NCBI RefSeq assembly: GCF_001667015.1 | Contig: NZ_LZIS01000114.1 | Location: 1-64,000, forward strand | Direction of reading: 5' to 3' | DNA length: 64,000 nt | Source: Mycobacterium sp. E3198 | GTDB taxonomy: Bacteria > Actinomycetota > Actinomycetes > Mycobacteriales > Mycobacteriaceae | Part shown: one piece after another, positions 37,488 to 46,888 of the stretch | How positions within the stretch are numbered: position 1 is the first letter of the stretch | How the letters are laid out: each line of letters begins with the position of its first letter | The notes under the pieces: generated by a model | Told to the model about the DNA's origin: nothing | What the model saw: the letters and a program-made list of their open reading frames with translations, nothing else | Database searches by the model: none | Made by a program: the position numbers and the translations under genes

Positions 37488-39496
37488 GTAGCTCCTCTGT
37501 GTTGCCCGAATTCGGGGTGCCCGCCCTCGTCGGGCGGAGTGTCGTCACCGCCGCGCTCGTCCGGCGCAGCGTCTTGCGCGGTCTGCGCGTCGCCCTCGTC
37601 GGGCGGGGGCTCGCCCGGGGGCGTACCGGCGTCTGCCGGTTCGCCGCGGGGCCGCGACCTCCGGCGAACCGGACGCACGAACCATCCATTGTGCCGTATC
37701 CCTACCAGAATGGCCGCTCCGGCCGCCAGCACCAAAACCCACTGCAGGATCGGAGCCCAGCGGGTCGCCCACGTCAGCTTGGTCTTGAGCCGCACCTGCA
37801 TGTCCAGGTAGGCGGGCTCGAAGAAGTCGGTGCGCACCAGCTCACCGCCGTCGGGTGCGATGACCGCGCTGATCCCGGTGGTGCCGGCGACCACGACGTA
37901 GCGGTCGTGCTCCACCGCGCGGACCTTGGCGAACGCCAGCTGCTGTTCGCTCATCGCCTTGTCGAAAGTGGCGTTGTTGCTGGGGACTGCCAGCAGCTGG
38001 GCGCCGCCCAGGACCGCCTTGCGGGGCTGCCTGTCGAAGATGACCTCCCAGCAGGTGGACACCCCGACCGGCACCCCGGCGATGTGCACCACCCCGCTGC
38101 TTTTGCCGGGCACCATGTGGCCGGCCCGGTCGGCGTACCCGGACAGGTGCTTGAACAGCCACGGCATAGGCAGGTACTCGCCGAACGGCTGCACGATCTC
38201 CTTGTCGTGGCGGTCGGCCGGCCCGCTGACCGGGTTCCACACGATGACGGTGTTGGTGTAGGTGGAGGTGTCCGGCGTGCGGCCGGGCACGTCGAGCACC
38301 GTGCCGATCAAGATCGGTGCGCCGATGGCCGCGACGGCCCGCGCGACCTGTTCGGCGGCGTCGGCGTTGGTCAGCGGGTCGATGTCGGAGGAGTCTTCCG
38401 GCCAGATCACGAACTGGGGTTGTGGGGCCGCCCCCGAGCGCACGTCCTCGGCCAGCCGCAGGGTCTCCCGCACGTGGTTGTCCAGCACCGCGCGGCGCTG
38501 GGCGTTGAAGTCCAGACCCAGCCGCGGCACGTTGCCCTGCACCGCCGCGACGGTGACGGAGGGGTCGCCGCCCGCCCCGGCGCCGGCGTGGCGCACCTGC
38601 GGCCAGACGAGCACCGCGGCGAACAACACCAGACAGATGCAGACGCCCGGCAGCAGCACGGCGGGCGGCGGCCCCGGGGCCTCGGCGGCATTGCGGGCGT
38701 GGCCGGTTTTCCACCACGTGGCGATCTCCAGCGCGATCGCGGTGGCGCTGAACCCCACCAGCATGACCGCCGTCGACAGCAGCGCGACGCCGCCGAGCTG
38801 GACCAGCGGCAGCAACGGACCCTGGGTCTGGCCGAACGCCACCACACCCCAGGGGAAGCCGCCGAACGGGAACACCGACTTCAGCCACTCCACGGCGGCC
38901 CACACCAGCGCGAACCAGACCGGCCAGCCGGGCAGCCGCCGCACGAGGACGGCGCCCAACCCGAACAGACCGGGAAACAGCGCGCACGTCGTCGCCAACG
39001 CCAGCCAGGGCACGGCGCCCACCAGCAGGCTGATCCACGGCAGCAGCGGCACGTAGAAGGCCAGCCCGAACACGAACCCGTAGCCGAAACCGCCCGCCAC
39101 CGTGGTGGCCGGACGCGTCAGCACCCAGCCCAACAGCGCGGCGGCGACGACGGCGGCCCACCACCAATTCACGACGGGAAAGCTGGTGAACAGCAGCAGG
39201 CCGGCCACGACCGTGAGCGCCAGTCGCGGCAGGCGCGGCACCAGCGCGGCGCGGGCGCCGGGCAGCCGCGCGGCCACCGCCCCGGCCAGGCCCGTCAGCG
39301 CCCGGCGCGTGAGCGCACCCAGCCGGTCGGCCCGGCCCGGCGCGTCGGGCTCCGCTTCCTCGGGCTCGGGGTGCACCTCGATGGGGTCTTCGTCGCGGTC
39401 GGATTCGGCTTCCTCGCTGATCAGGTCCTCGGAGACCGGGGCGGGCTCCGGGTCCTGGCCGGATCGCTCCTCGCGTCCGAACCACTCCCTAGCCAT
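37484..39496 (-). CDS. lnt: Apolipoprotein N-acyltransferase Lnt
   Basis: This 670-residue integral membrane enzyme acylates the N-terminal cysteine of lipoproteins. A charged acidic N-terminus (1-60) precedes several membrane helices (~90-300), a nitrilase-like domain (~315-570) and a C-terminal helix (~583-600) followed by an acidic Pro-rich tail. The catalytic triad is visible: Glu367 (WPE), Lys432 (DRHDKEIV) and Cys482 (VSTCWEV). I start at ATG 39496, which overlaps the amidohydrolase stop by 8 bp; an upstream open frame reads antisense-like sequence. It is coupled to ppm1, and LppI in this window is a possible client. Confidence 0.9.
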   Translation of the reverse strand: MAREWFGREERSGQDPEPAPVSEDLISEEAESDRDEDPIEVHPEPEEAEPDAPGRADRLGALTRRALTGLAGAVAARLPGARAALVPRLPRLALTVVAGLLLFTSFPVVNWWWAAVVAAALLGWVLTRPATTVAGGFGYGFVFGLAFYVPLLPWISLLVGAVPWLALATTCALFPGLFGLGAVLVRRLPGWPVWFALVWAAVEWLKSVFPFGGFPWGVVAFGQTQGPLLPLVQLGGVALLSTAVMLVGFSATAIALEIATWWKTGHARNAAEAPGPPPAVLLPGVCICLVLFAAVLVWPQVRHAGAGAGGDPSVTVAAVQGNVPRLGLDFNAQRRAVLDNHVRETLRLAEDVRSGAAPQPQFVIWPEDSSDIDPLTNADAAEQVARAVAAIGAPILIGTVLDVPGRTPDTSTYTNTVIVWNPVSGPADRHDKEIVQPFGEYLPMPWLFKHLSGYADRAGHMVPGKSSGVVHIAGVPVGVSTCWEVIFDRQPRKAVLGGAQLLAVPSNNATFDKAMSEQQLAFAKVRAVEHDRYVVVAGTTGISAVIAPDGGELVRTDFFEPAYLDMQVRLKTKLTWATRWAPILQWVLVLAAGAAILVGIRHNGWFVRPVRRRSRPRGEPADAGTPPGEPPPDEGDAQTAQDAAPDERGGDDTPPDEGGHPEFGQHRGAT

Positions 39497-41102
39497 GGAC
39501 GACGGCGCCCCGGTGGACGGTCCGGCGGCAGCGCGGCAGCGCGTCGGAGGGGCCCAGGCGCGGCAACGCGGGCACCCGGGAGCGCGGATCGGTCGACCAG
39601 CGCTGGACGGCGTCGCGGGGCGCGTGGACGTCCAGGGTCCCGGCGTCCCACACGGCGTACGAGGCCGGCGCGCCGGGCACCAGGGTGCCGGTCTGCCCGT
39701 CGCGGACGCCGGCCGCCCGCCAGCCGCCGCGGGTGGCGGCGGCGAACGCGGCCCGGGCCGAGACCGCGCTGCCCGGGGTGCGGTGATTGACCGCCGCGCG
39801 CACGCTCGCCCACGGGTCAAGGCCCGTCACCGGGGCGTCGGAACCTAGCGCGAGGGGCACGCCTTGGGATGCTAACAGCGCAAGCGGGTTGAGCCGCCTG
39901 CCTCGTTCGTCGCCGAGCCGCCGCGCGTACATGCCGTCGGCCCCGCCCCACAGGGCGTCGAAATTGGGCTGCACGCTGGCGATGACGCCCCACGCGCCGA
40001 GTTTGGCGGCCTGGTCGGCGTCGACCATCTCGACGTGCTCGAGGCGGTGCCCGCAGCGCGCGACGGCGGCGACCCCGAGGTCGGCGACGACCCGTTCCAG
40101 GGCGGCGACCGCCGCCGACACCGCCGCGTCGCCGATGACGTGGAAACCGGCCGTCACCTCCGCCTCGGTGCAGGCCCGCAGGTGGGCCTCGATGGCGTCG
40201 GGATCCAGGTAGCAGGTGCCGACGCGGTCCGGCGCGTCGGTGTAGGGCTCGTGCAGCCATGCCGTGTGCGACCCGAGCGCCCCGTCGACGAACAGGTCGC
40301 CGGCCAGGCCGCGCGCGCCCGTCTCGTCTTGCAGCGCCCGCGCCTCGGCGGCCGTGGTCACCGCCTGACCCCAGTAGCCGATCACCTCGACGCCGTGGGC
40401 CAGTTCGCGCAGCCGCAGCCAGTCGTCGAGGCCGCCGATCTCCGGGCCGGCGCATTCGTGCACCGCGACGATGCCGGCCGCCGCGGCGGCCCGTAGGGCG
40501 GCCGTCCGGGCCTCGGCCAGCTGCCCGGGCGTCAGCAGGTCGCGGGCGACCCTGCGGACCAGGTGGTGGGCATCGCCGGTCAGCGGCCGCTCGGGGGCGA
40601 AACCGACCGCCGCGGGCAAGTCCGCGACCAGCCGCCGCAGCCCCGTCGAGGCCAGCGCGGAGTGGACGTCGACGCGGGCCAGGTAGGCCGGCCGGTCACC
40701 GAGGACCGCATCCAGTTCGGCGGTCGCCGGCGGGGTGTTCTCCGGCCACGACGATTCGTCCCAGCCGTGCCCCCACACCGGTTGGCCGGGGTGGGCCGCC
40801 GCGTATTCGGCGACCATCCGGATGCACTGGGCGCGCGACGTGGCGGCCCGCAGATCCAGCCCGCTGAGCGTCAGGCCGGTGGCGGTCAGGTGGATGTGGC
40901 TGTCCACGAACCCGGGCGCGACGAAGCCGCCGTCCAAATCCTCCACCTCGGCGTCCGGGAATTGGCCGCGTCCCACGTCGTCGCTGCCCAGCCAGGCGAT
41001 GACGCCCCCGCGCACCGCCATCGCGGTCGCGTCGGGATGGGTCGGGCTGTGCACCCGGCCATTGACCAGCAGCGTGGTGGGCGGGTGATCACCAGACGTC
41101 AC
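39489..41102 (-). CDS. Amidohydrolase family 3 protein (YtcJ-like)
   Basis: This 537-residue metal-dependent hydrolase has the HxH metal motif in [12 protein letters not shown], a beta/alpha-barrel body with further metal-ligand candidates ([16 protein letters not shown]) and the closing LGSDAPVTG containing the expected Asp. The composite small beta domain at both ends is typical (VAPGFVDSH at the front, [15 protein letters not shown] at the rear). The natural substrate of these enzymes is mostly unknown. It is the likely counterpart of Rv2052c by position, directly upstream of lnt with overlapping ends. Confidence 0.85.
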   Translation of the reverse strand: MTSGDHPPTTLLVNGRVHSPTHPDATAMAVRGGVIAWLGSDDVGRGQFPDAEVEDLDGGFVAPGFVDSHIHLTATGLTLSGLDLRAATSRAQCIRMVAEYAAAHPGQPVWGHGWDESSWPENTPPATAELDAVLGDRPAYLARVDVHSALASTGLRRLVADLPAAVGFAPERPLTGDAHHLVRRVARDLLTPGQLAEARTAALRAAAAAGIVAVHECAGPEIGGLDDWLRLRELAHGVEVIGYWGQAVTTAAEARALQDETGARGLAGDLFVDGALGSHTAWLHEPYTDAPDRVGTCYLDPDAIEAHLRACTEAEVTAGFHVIGDAAVSAAVAALERVVADLGVAAVARCGHRLEHVEMVDADQAAKLGAWGVIASVQPNFDALWGGADGMYARRLGDERGRRLNPLALLASQGVPLALGSDAPVTGLDPWASVRAAVNHRTPGSAVSARAAFAAATRGGWRAAGVRDGQTGTLVPGAPASYAVWDAGTLDVHAPRDAVQRWSTDPRSRVPALPRLGPSDALPRCRRTVHRGAVVHG

Positions 41103-41136
41103 AGGGCAAAACTACGTGCGGCGACGGCCGTTGCGG

Positions 41137-41664
41137 CTAATCCCACCCCGGGTGGCCGGGGAATCCTCCCCGCATCTCGTTCGGCAGGGCGGGCGCCCGG
41201 TACTCGCGCACGTCGACCACCTCGCCGTCGATGTAGTCGGCGGGGCCGCCGTCGCCCGGATAGCCCCGGCGGGCGTCGGCGCCGAACAGCCGCGCGTCGG
41301 TGATCAGCGGCATCCGCCGCCGCAAACCGCGCACTCCCAGCGCGGCCAGGCCGGGGCGGGCGAGCGAGCGTATCGGCGGAACCAGCAGCAACAGCCCGAG
41401 CGCCGTGGTCACCAGGCCCGGGACCAGGATCAGGACGATGGCCAGCGTGACCATCGTCCCGTCGCTCACCGCGCCGGGGTCCGAGCGCAGCTGCCGGATC
41501 TGGCCGACGAGTTGCGACCCCGCCATCGGCGCCAGCACGCCCCACGCGAGCAGCGAGGTGGCCAGAAGCACCAGCAGGGTCCAGCCCCATCCGACCGTCG
41601 ACACCAGGGCGATGACCGCCGCCAACTCGGCGACGGCGTAAATCAACAGCAGCCGCGACAACAT
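41137..41664 (-). CDS. fxsA: FxsA family membrane protein
   Basis: From ATG 41664 this 175-residue protein begins MLSRLLLIYAVAELAAV and has three to four hydrophobic segments in the first ~110 residues, followed by a soluble C-terminus rich in Gly/Arg/Asp. This matches FxsA, the cytoplasmic membrane protein known in E. coli for relieving phage T7 exclusion when overproduced. The mycobacterial role is unknown. An open frame extends further upstream, but its extra residues lack family features and would overlap the start of the divergent hydrolase. Synteny with Rv2053c supports the name. Confidence 0.88.
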   Translation of the reverse strand: MLSRLLLIYAVAELAAVIALVSTVGWGWTLLVLLATSLLAWGVLAPMAGSQLVGQIRQLRSDPGAVSDGTMVTLAIVLILVPGLVTTALGLLLLVPPIRSLARPGLAALGVRGLRRRMPLITDARLFGADARRGYPGDGGPADYIDGEVVDVREYRAPALPNEMRGGFPGHPGWD

Positions 41665-41737
41665 GTCACGGAAACGTCCGCGGGCGGTCCCCGAGTTCCC
41701 CTGGTGGCGTCCGTCCCGGCTGCAGTTAGATGACGAT

Positions 41738-42445
41738 ATGACAACGATTGAGATCGACACCCCCGACGGACCGATCGATGCGCTGCTGGACGTTCCGCAG
41801 GGACAGGGCCCGTGGCCGGGCGTGGTGGTGATCCACGACGCGTTCGGCTACGGCCGGGACAAGCAGGCGACCAACGCGCGCATCGCCCGGGGCGGGTACG
41901 TGGCCCTCACTCCGAACATGTACGCCCGCGGCGGCCGCATCCGTTGCATCACCCGGGTCATGCGGGAGATGCAGGCGCAGCGGGGCCGCGCGCTGGACGA
42001 CATCTTGGCGGCGCGCGATTACCTCAAGGCGATGCCCGAGTGCACGGGGCAGGTCGGCATCGCGGGCTTCTGCATGGGCGGCCATTTCGCCCTCGTCATG
42101 TCGCCCAAGGGTTTTGGCGCCTCGGCGCCGTTCTACGGCACTCCCCTGCCGCGCAACCTCGACAAGACCCTGGACGGGGCGTGCCCGATCGTCGCGAGCT
42201 TCGGCGCCCGCGACCCGCTCGGCCGGGGCGCGCCGGAGAAATTCCGCGAGGTGACCGAGGCCAAGCAGATCACCACCGACACCAAGGTCTACCCCGGCGT
42301 CGGGCACAGCTTCGCCAACACCCTTCCGGCCCAACCGCTGCTTCGCATCACGGGTTTCGGCTACGACCAGGCCGCCACCGACGACGCATGGAAGCGCATC
42401 TTCGCGTTCTTCGGCGAACACCTGGCGGCCGGGGCGACGACGTAG
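41738..42445 (+). CDS. Dienelactone hydrolase family protein
   Basis: This 235-residue alpha/beta hydrolase uses a cysteine nucleophile. GFCMGGH contains the catalytic Cys, an Asp lies in the FGARDPLG turn, and His is in GVGHSFAN. WPGVVVIHDAFG is the first strand and oxyanion region. The family opens dienelactones or hydrolyses other activated esters. ATG 41738 is 73 bp from the divergent fxsA start. It is the counterpart of Rv2054 by order and length. The last codons are followed by a hairpin shared with the convergent DJ-1 gene. Confidence 0.88.
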   Translation: MTTIEIDTPDGPIDALLDVPQGQGPWPGVVVIHDAFGYGRDKQATNARIARGGYVALTPNMYARGGRIRCITRVMREMQAQRGRALDDILAARDYLKAMPECTGQVGIAGFCMGGHFALVMSPKGFGASAPFYGTPLPRNLDKTLDGACPIVASFGARDPLGRGAPEKFREVTEAKQITTDTKVYPGVGHSFANTLPAQPLLRITGFGYDQAATDDAWKRIFAFFGEHLAAGATT

Positions 42446-42459
42446 CGCCGCGTTTACCT

Positions 42460-42485
42460 GAAAAAAGCTGCATCACTTCAGCTTT
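42460..42485 (-). terminator. Intrinsic terminator between the hydrolase and DJ-1 genes
   Basis: AAAGCTG (42464-42470), an 8-nt loop and CAGCTTT (42479-42485) form a 7-bp stem. On the minus strand it is followed by a run of six T (42461-42466 as A on the + strand), a classical intrinsic terminator, unusual in mycobacteria. The stem includes the last codons and stop of the DJ-1/PfpI gene. Confidence 0.6.
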
Positions 42486-43327
42486 CGCGCTACGACGGTC
42501 GCGAAGGTGTGCGTGTCGCCGGGCCAGCGCGCCGAGACGTAGCTGCCGTCGTCGACGACGAATGCCGGGCGCGGGTCGGTGGCGGTGTCGCGCACCATCC
42601 CCGATGACTTGCGCCGCCGGTGCGGCGAGCCGCGTTCCACGTCGCAGAAATCGGCCGGATCCTTCAGGGCGCGAGTGACTTCCGCCTGCACCGACATGTA
42701 CCCGGCGGCCTGGCCGGGCGCCTCGATGTAGGTGCGGTAGTAGTTGCGATCCCAGAACCGGGTGAGGCGGGTGAGATTCCAGGCGGTGCGCTCCATCGCC
42801 CAGGTCAGCGCCGTGGTCCTGCGCCCGTACAGCACCGAACGACCGGTGGCGGGATCGATGCTGCGCGCGGCGAGCAGCACGCCGTGACAGATCGCGGCCA
42901 CGACCAGCCCGCGGGCGAACGCGTCCACCACGAGCCGCTGCAGGATGGGGCTGTCGACGTAGCTGCGCATCCCGCGCGCGCGGTGGCCACCCGGCAGCAG
43001 CAGCGCGTCGACGCCCTCGAGCCCGGCCTCCGACCAGCTGACCGGATGCCGGTAGTCGTTTGAGCTCAGCATCTCCCGATACGCGGCGCGGCCGTCCCTG
43101 TTGGCCCGCAGCGCCAGCCCGACCAGCGGGACGGCGCCCAGCACGAGCAGCTTCGACCAGACGTCCAGCCCGCGACCGGTCACCATGATGTCGTCGGCGA
43201 CGCCGGGGGTACCGCTTTCGGTGGCGAACAGCACCCGATGCCCGTCCCGGGTGAGCACGCGCCAGCTGATGGCGACCTCGGTCGGGTCGAAGTCGCGATC
43301 CGGAATCGGGATCAGGACGGTGCCCAT
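42473..43327 (-). CDS. DJ-1/PfpI family protein
   Basis: This 284-residue protein has the class I glutamine-amidotransferase-like fold. It starts TVLIPIPDRDFDPTEVAISW, has the LLLPGGHRARGM turn and the nucleophile elbow AAICHGVLLAA with the conserved Cys. Members include chaperone-like hydrolases, glyoxalases and proteases, and the function here is unknown. It is longer than DJ-1 (about 190) because of an insertion near LLVLGAVPLVGLALR and a C-terminal extension. ATG 43327 is 5 bp after the stop of the F420-type oxidoreductase gene, so the two are co-transcribed. In M. tuberculosis the Rv2055c-Rv2060 genes lie here instead. Confidence 0.8.
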   Translation of the reverse strand: MGTVLIPIPDRDFDPTEVAISWRVLTRDGHRVLFATESGTPGVADDIMVTGRGLDVWSKLLVLGAVPLVGLALRANRDGRAAYREMLSSNDYRHPVSWSEAGLEGVDALLLPGGHRARGMRSYVDSPILQRLVVDAFARGLVVAAICHGVLLAARSIDPATGRSVLYGRRTTALTWAMERTAWNLTRLTRFWDRNYYRTYIEAPGQAAGYMSVQAEVTRALKDPADFCDVERGSPHRRRKSSGMVRDTATDPRPAFVVDDGSYVSARWPGDTHTFATVVARKLK

Positions 43328-43332
43328 TTGGT

Positions 43333-43719
43333 CTAGCTTGCGGCCACTTTTAGTTCGAGGCCGACGTTGTTCTGCATGCCGCCGCGCAGCTTGCTGACGA
43401 AGTTGAAGACCTTGCCCACGATGCCGTAGCGCTTGCCGATCGCGTCGTAGACGGCCGCCGTCTGCGACTTGTCGAGGATGGCCGCGGTGCCCTCGACGGC
43501 CTCGCTGGTCGGCTTGCCCTGCATGGTGCAGGTGGCGAGCGTGACCCGGGGCGTGTTGCGGATCCGCTTGACCTTCCACGATTTTTCCTGGGTGATGACC
43601 AGCAGCCGGTCGCCGTCCGCCGCGGCCCAGATCGGGACCGGCTTCGGCCTACCGTCCTTGGTGAAGGTGGTCAGCAGGATGTACTGCGCCTTGGCGAGGT
43701 CGGCGAAGGTGGGCGTCAC
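43333..43719 (-). CDS. PPOX-class F420-dependent oxidoreductase (Rv2061c homologue)
   Basis: A small split-barrel flavin/deazaflavin-binding protein of ~128 residues from GTG 43719 (TPTFADLAKAQYILLTTF), or 141 from ATG 43758. The motif DGRPKPVPIWAA and the strand DRLLVITQEKSWKVKRIRNTPR fit the PPOX class family that uses F420 or FMN in actinobacteria. The C-terminus carries the conserved GIVGKVFNFVSKLR. The substrate is unknown. It is the counterpart of Rv2061c, which in M. tuberculosis lies directly beside cobN; here about 5 kb of other genes intervene. Confidence 0.8.
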   Translation of the reverse strand: MTPTFADLAKAQYILLTTFTKDGRPKPVPIWAAADGDRLLVITQEKSWKVKRIRNTPRVTLATCTMQGKPTSEAVEGTAAILDKSQTAAVYDAIGKRYGIVGKVFNFVSKLRGGMQNNVGLELKVAAS

Positions 43720-43751
43720 GGTTGTCAACCTACCGCTGAGCGGGTGCGGCG

Positions 43752-43781
43752 TTGACATTCGCGTCCATGAGCTGCGATAGT
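43752..43781 (+). promoter_or_regulatory. Candidate promoter of the DUF1214-sulfotransferase operon
   Basis: TTGACA (43752-43757), an 18-bp spacer and GATAGT (43776-43781) form a good SigA-like promoter about 70 bp before GTG 43850. Downstream, AACCG-N6-CGGTT forms a small inverted repeat near 43793-43808 that could bind a regulator such as the TetR encoded at 46219. The second part is speculative. Confidence 0.45.
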
Positions 43782-43849
43782 CAGCGGGCGTTAACCGTAA
43801 ACCCGGTTTTCATTTAAGGACGCCGTAGCACCGACCGAAGCGGGGACAG

Positions 43850-45073
43850 GTGAGCGACCCGAAGAAGCCAATGGCGTGGTTGCCGTTCGCGATTGCGGAG
43901 GCCGCGCTCTCCCCGGAACCGGGCGACGTCGACCTCGCGCGGGCGTGGTCGCACCTGCTGGACAGGCTCCGCGAGGCCGCGCGGGTCGTGGAATCCGAAT
44001 CGGCCGGCCGGAATCGAGTCGACCGCGCCGCCGGCTTCCGGCATCTGCTGGTATTGCTCACGGCCGGCATCGATGAGGTGCTGCGATTCGATCGGGATCC
44101 GACCCTGGCGGTGCAACGCACCGGCACCGACGACGTCGTCACCTGGGGAATGGAGTGTCCGGACTGCATTTACACCCGTGCCGTGCTGCGCGGCGACCGG
44201 AGTTACCGGCTGTTCGGCAATCGCGGCACCGCCCGCTACGTCGGGCTGCAGACGATGAACGGCATCGCGGCGACGGCGAACGCACTGGTCGACGAACTCG
44301 AGGTTGATGCCGACGGAAATTTTGAGGTGGTGCTGTCGGCCACCGAGCAGGCCGGCAATTGGATGCGTATCGACGGTGAGCATCCCACGCTGACGGTGCG
44401 GCACTTCTTCTACGACTGGGACACCGAGGTGGCATCGTCGCTGCGCGTCGAAAGCATCGGAGACACCGTGCCGACCACCACCCGACCGGTCGACGCGGAC
44501 CATGCGGTGACTCGACAGCTGGTCGCCCTGGGCGATTTCGTCCACGACAACCTGGCGTTCTTCTTGCAGTTCGGGGCGGCGGCCCCGCCGAACGGATTTC
44601 TGCCGCCCATCGACCGCACCGATATGGGCGCCGCCGCGGAGAACAGGCCGGTGATCGGCCGGTGGGAGCTGCGCCCCGGCGAGGCGCTCATCGTCGAAGT
44701 GGAACCGCCGCAAGGGATTTACTGGAGCTTTTCCATCGGCAACCCGTGGTGGGAAACCATTCACTACGGGCGCCACCAATCCAGCCTGAACGCCCATCAG
44801 GCGGCAGTTGATTCCGATGGCCTGGTGCGCGCGGTCTTGTGTGCGGAGGATCCCGGCGTCGCCAATTGGCTCGACACCGCCGGCCACAGCAGCGGCCCCA
44901 TCATCCTGCGTTGTGTGCGCACCACGACGGCGCCGACGCCGACGACGCGAGTCGTATCCGTCGGCGACGTTCGGGCGGAATTGCCTTCGGACACCGCGAT
45001 GGTCACGCCCGAAGAGCGGAAATCGATCATGGCGGCACGCGGCCGCGCTGTGCGCGAAAGGTTCGGACGATGA
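43850..45073 (+). CDS. DUF1214 domain protein
   Basis: This 407-residue soluble protein's C-terminal half matches the DUF1214 pattern: GEALIVEVEPPQGIYWSFS, GNPWWETIHYG and the closing GPIILRCVRTTTAP. The N-terminal half is helical and contains a CPDC pair (MECPDCIYTRAV). Related proteins are common in mycobacteria beside steroid or lipid enzymes, and none has a well-known reaction. The start is GTG 43850. The stop overlaps the sulfotransferase start (ATGA), so they are made together. It is the first gene of a four-gene + strand operon to 47692. Confidence 0.7.
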   Translation: MSDPKKPMAWLPFAIAEAALSPEPGDVDLARAWSHLLDRLREAARVVESESAGRNRVDRAAGFRHLLVLLTAGIDEVLRFDRDPTLAVQRTGTDDVVTWGMECPDCIYTRAVLRGDRSYRLFGNRGTARYVGLQTMNGIAATANALVDELEVDADGNFEVVLSATEQAGNWMRIDGEHPTLTVRHFFYDWDTEVASSLRVESIGDTVPTTTRPVDADHAVTRQLVALGDFVHDNLAFFLQFGAAAPPNGFLPPIDRTDMGAAAENRPVIGRWELRPGEALIVEVEPPQGIYWSFSIGNPWWETIHYGRHQSSLNAHQAAVDSDGLVRAVLCAEDPGVANWLDTAGHSSGPIILRCVRTTTAPTPTTRVVSVGDVRAELPSDTAMVTPEERKSIMAARGRAVRERFGR

Positions 45074-46215
45074 CCTTCGACGCTGACGAGTTGGAAGAGG
45101 GTGCTTGCGCCGCAACCGGTCTCGATGATTTCGGCTCGCCCTACTATCGCGAGGGCCTCGAACGCATCGTCGCAGCGCTGAACACCGAGGCCGACCTCAA
45201 CGACATGGGACGCGTCATCCAGCACGCCACCCTCAGCAACGCGCTGACCCAGCGCCTGAAGATCGAGGACGCCTACGCTGCGCACCCCGAGATCGACGAC
45301 CAGGTGGTCGGCGGGCCCGTCTTCGTCATCGGATTGCCCCGCACCGGGACCACCGCTCTGAGCCAACTGGTGGCGGCCGATCCCCAGTTCCGCTCGTTGC
45401 GCATGTGGGAATCGCAGGCACCCACCCCGCCGCCGGAGACGGCGACCGAGCACAGCGACCCCCGGATCGCGCAGGCCCAGGCCGGCCTGGAAATGCTCGA
45501 CGACATGTTCCCGCTGATGAAAACGCTGTACAACTCCGAACCCACGGCCCCCACCGAATGCCAGGACCTCATGGGTATGAGCTTTCGGACCTTTCACTTC
45601 GACGGCGCGGTCCGAGCGCCAAGGTACTTGGAGTGGCTGATGGGCTGCGACATGCGCGAGACGTATACGTTCCACCGGCGGGTGCTCAAGCTGTTGCAAT
45701 GGCATTGCCCGCCGGTTCTCTGGCACCTGAAGACGCCGGTGCACATGTTCGCCCTCGACGCGCTCGTCGACGCGTATCCGAACGCCAAATTCCTGTGGAG
45801 TCACCGCGATCCGGCCAGGGTGATGGGCTCGGTGTGCAGCCTGATCCAGTACGTGCGCAGCTGGAGCAGCGACCGCGACGACGCCATTGAGCTTGGCGCC
45901 GAGCAACTCGACAGCTGGGTCGAAGGCGTGCGTCGGGCGATGGATTTCCGTCACCGGGTCGGCGACGACCGATTCGCGGACGTCTCCTTCGCCGATTTGC
46001 AAAACGATCCGGTGCGCACCCTGCAGACCAGCTACGAGACATTGGGGTTGACCTTTACCGACGCCTCGTTGCGCGCGGTCACGCGATGGGCGCGAGCGCA
46101 CCGGCCGGGTTCGCGCGGCAGCCACGACTACCAACTGGCGGACTACGGCCTGACGCCCGAAGGTGTTCGTGAGCGGTTTGCGGACTACCTCGCCGCCTAC
46201 GATGCGACGGCCTGA
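45070..46215 (+). CDS. Sulfotransferase family protein
   Basis: This 381-residue protein has the PAPS 5'-phosphosulfate loop GLPRTGTT at 88-95 and the 3'-phosphate region around FLWSHRDPARVMGSVCSL, as in mycobacterial Stf-type sulfotransferases. The N-terminal ~80 residues and the acidic stretch between motifs are typical of this bacterial subgroup. It would transfer sulfate from PAPS to a hydroxyl of a lipid, sterol or small molecule. ATG 45070 is coupled to the DUF1214 gene. The acceptor is unknown. Confidence 0.8.
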   Translation: MTFDADELEEGACAATGLDDFGSPYYREGLERIVAALNTEADLNDMGRVIQHATLSNALTQRLKIEDAYAAHPEIDDQVVGGPVFVIGLPRTGTTALSQLVAADPQFRSLRMWESQAPTPPPETATEHSDPRIAQAQAGLEMLDDMFPLMKTLYNSEPTAPTECQDLMGMSFRTFHFDGAVRAPRYLEWLMGCDMRETYTFHRRVLKLLQWHCPPVLWHLKTPVHMFALDALVDAYPNAKFLWSHRDPARVMGSVCSLIQYVRSWSSDRDDAIELGAEQLDSWVEGVRRAMDFRHRVGDDRFADVSFADLQNDPVRTLQTSYETLGLTFTDASLRAVTRWARAHRPGSRGSHDYQLADYGLTPEGVRERFADYLAAYDATA

Positions 46216-46218
46216 CGC

Positions 46219-46857
46219 GTGGTCACTCCTCGAACGCGTCGACGCGACAAACTGCCACCAGACCCGGCGGTGCGCCGCGAAATCCTGGCCGCCGCGTCAA
46301 TGACGCTGCGAGAGCAGGGAGTTCGCGGCGTCAGTATCGCAGCCGTTCTCGAACGCGCGTCGTTGGGCACCCGCGCGTTCTATCGGCATTTCGAGTCCAA
46401 GGACGCACTCGTGGCCGCGCTCTTCCTGGAAATGGCGCGGGTGGAAGAACGGCGACTACGCCGGCGCATGGCTGCCGCCACCACGGAGATCGGCGCCGTG
46501 GCGGCGTGGATCGACGGACGGCTCGACCTGGCGTTCGACGACAACATCAAATCCGACCTGCGCCGTGTGTCGCTGGAGGCCCAATCGCAGATGTTCGCCT
46601 CCCCCGAACTTGTCCAGCCGGCCTACGAGCGATTGCTCACGCCGCTGAGCGAAACGCTTCGACACGGATTGGAGCGCCAAGTGTTCCGTCACATCGATCC
46701 GGTGATCGACGCGCAGGCCATCCACGCCGTGGTGTGGGCGGCCATCGAGCGGCAATGGGCAACCGGTGTTTGTGACCGCGACAACGTCCGCCAACGCGCG
46801 CTGCGGTTCTGCTTGGGCGGGCTGGGCGTGCCGGCAAAAGCGATCGCCCAGGTTTAG
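46219..46857 (+). CDS. TetR family transcriptional regulator
   Basis: This 212-residue regulator has an N-terminal HTH (VRGVSIAAVLERASLGTRAFYRHF) followed by a helical domain that ends in conserved RQRALRFCLGGLG. GTG 46219 begins 3 bp after the sulfotransferase stop, so it sits inside the operon it may control, between the sulfotransferase and SDR genes. The binding site might be the inverted repeat upstream of 43850. The ligand is unknown. Confidence 0.8.
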   Translation: MVTPRTRRRDKLPPDPAVRREILAAASMTLREQGVRGVSIAAVLERASLGTRAFYRHFESKDALVAALFLEMARVEERRLRRRMAAATTEIGAVAAWIDGRLDLAFDDNIKSDLRRVSLEAQSQMFASPELVQPAYERLLTPLSETLRHGLERQVFRHIDPVIDAQAIHAVVWAAIERQWATGVCDRDNVRQRALRFCLGGLGVPAKAIAQV

Positions 46858-46888
46858 CCAACCGCAGACAAACCGAAGGGAGACACGG

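Noticed and set aside
39497..39820. N-terminal extension of lnt by 108 residues
   Set aside because: The extra sequence is Pro/Arg/Ala-rich, overlaps the amidohydrolase C-terminus in another frame, and lacks any membrane or family feature. ATG 39496 is preferred.
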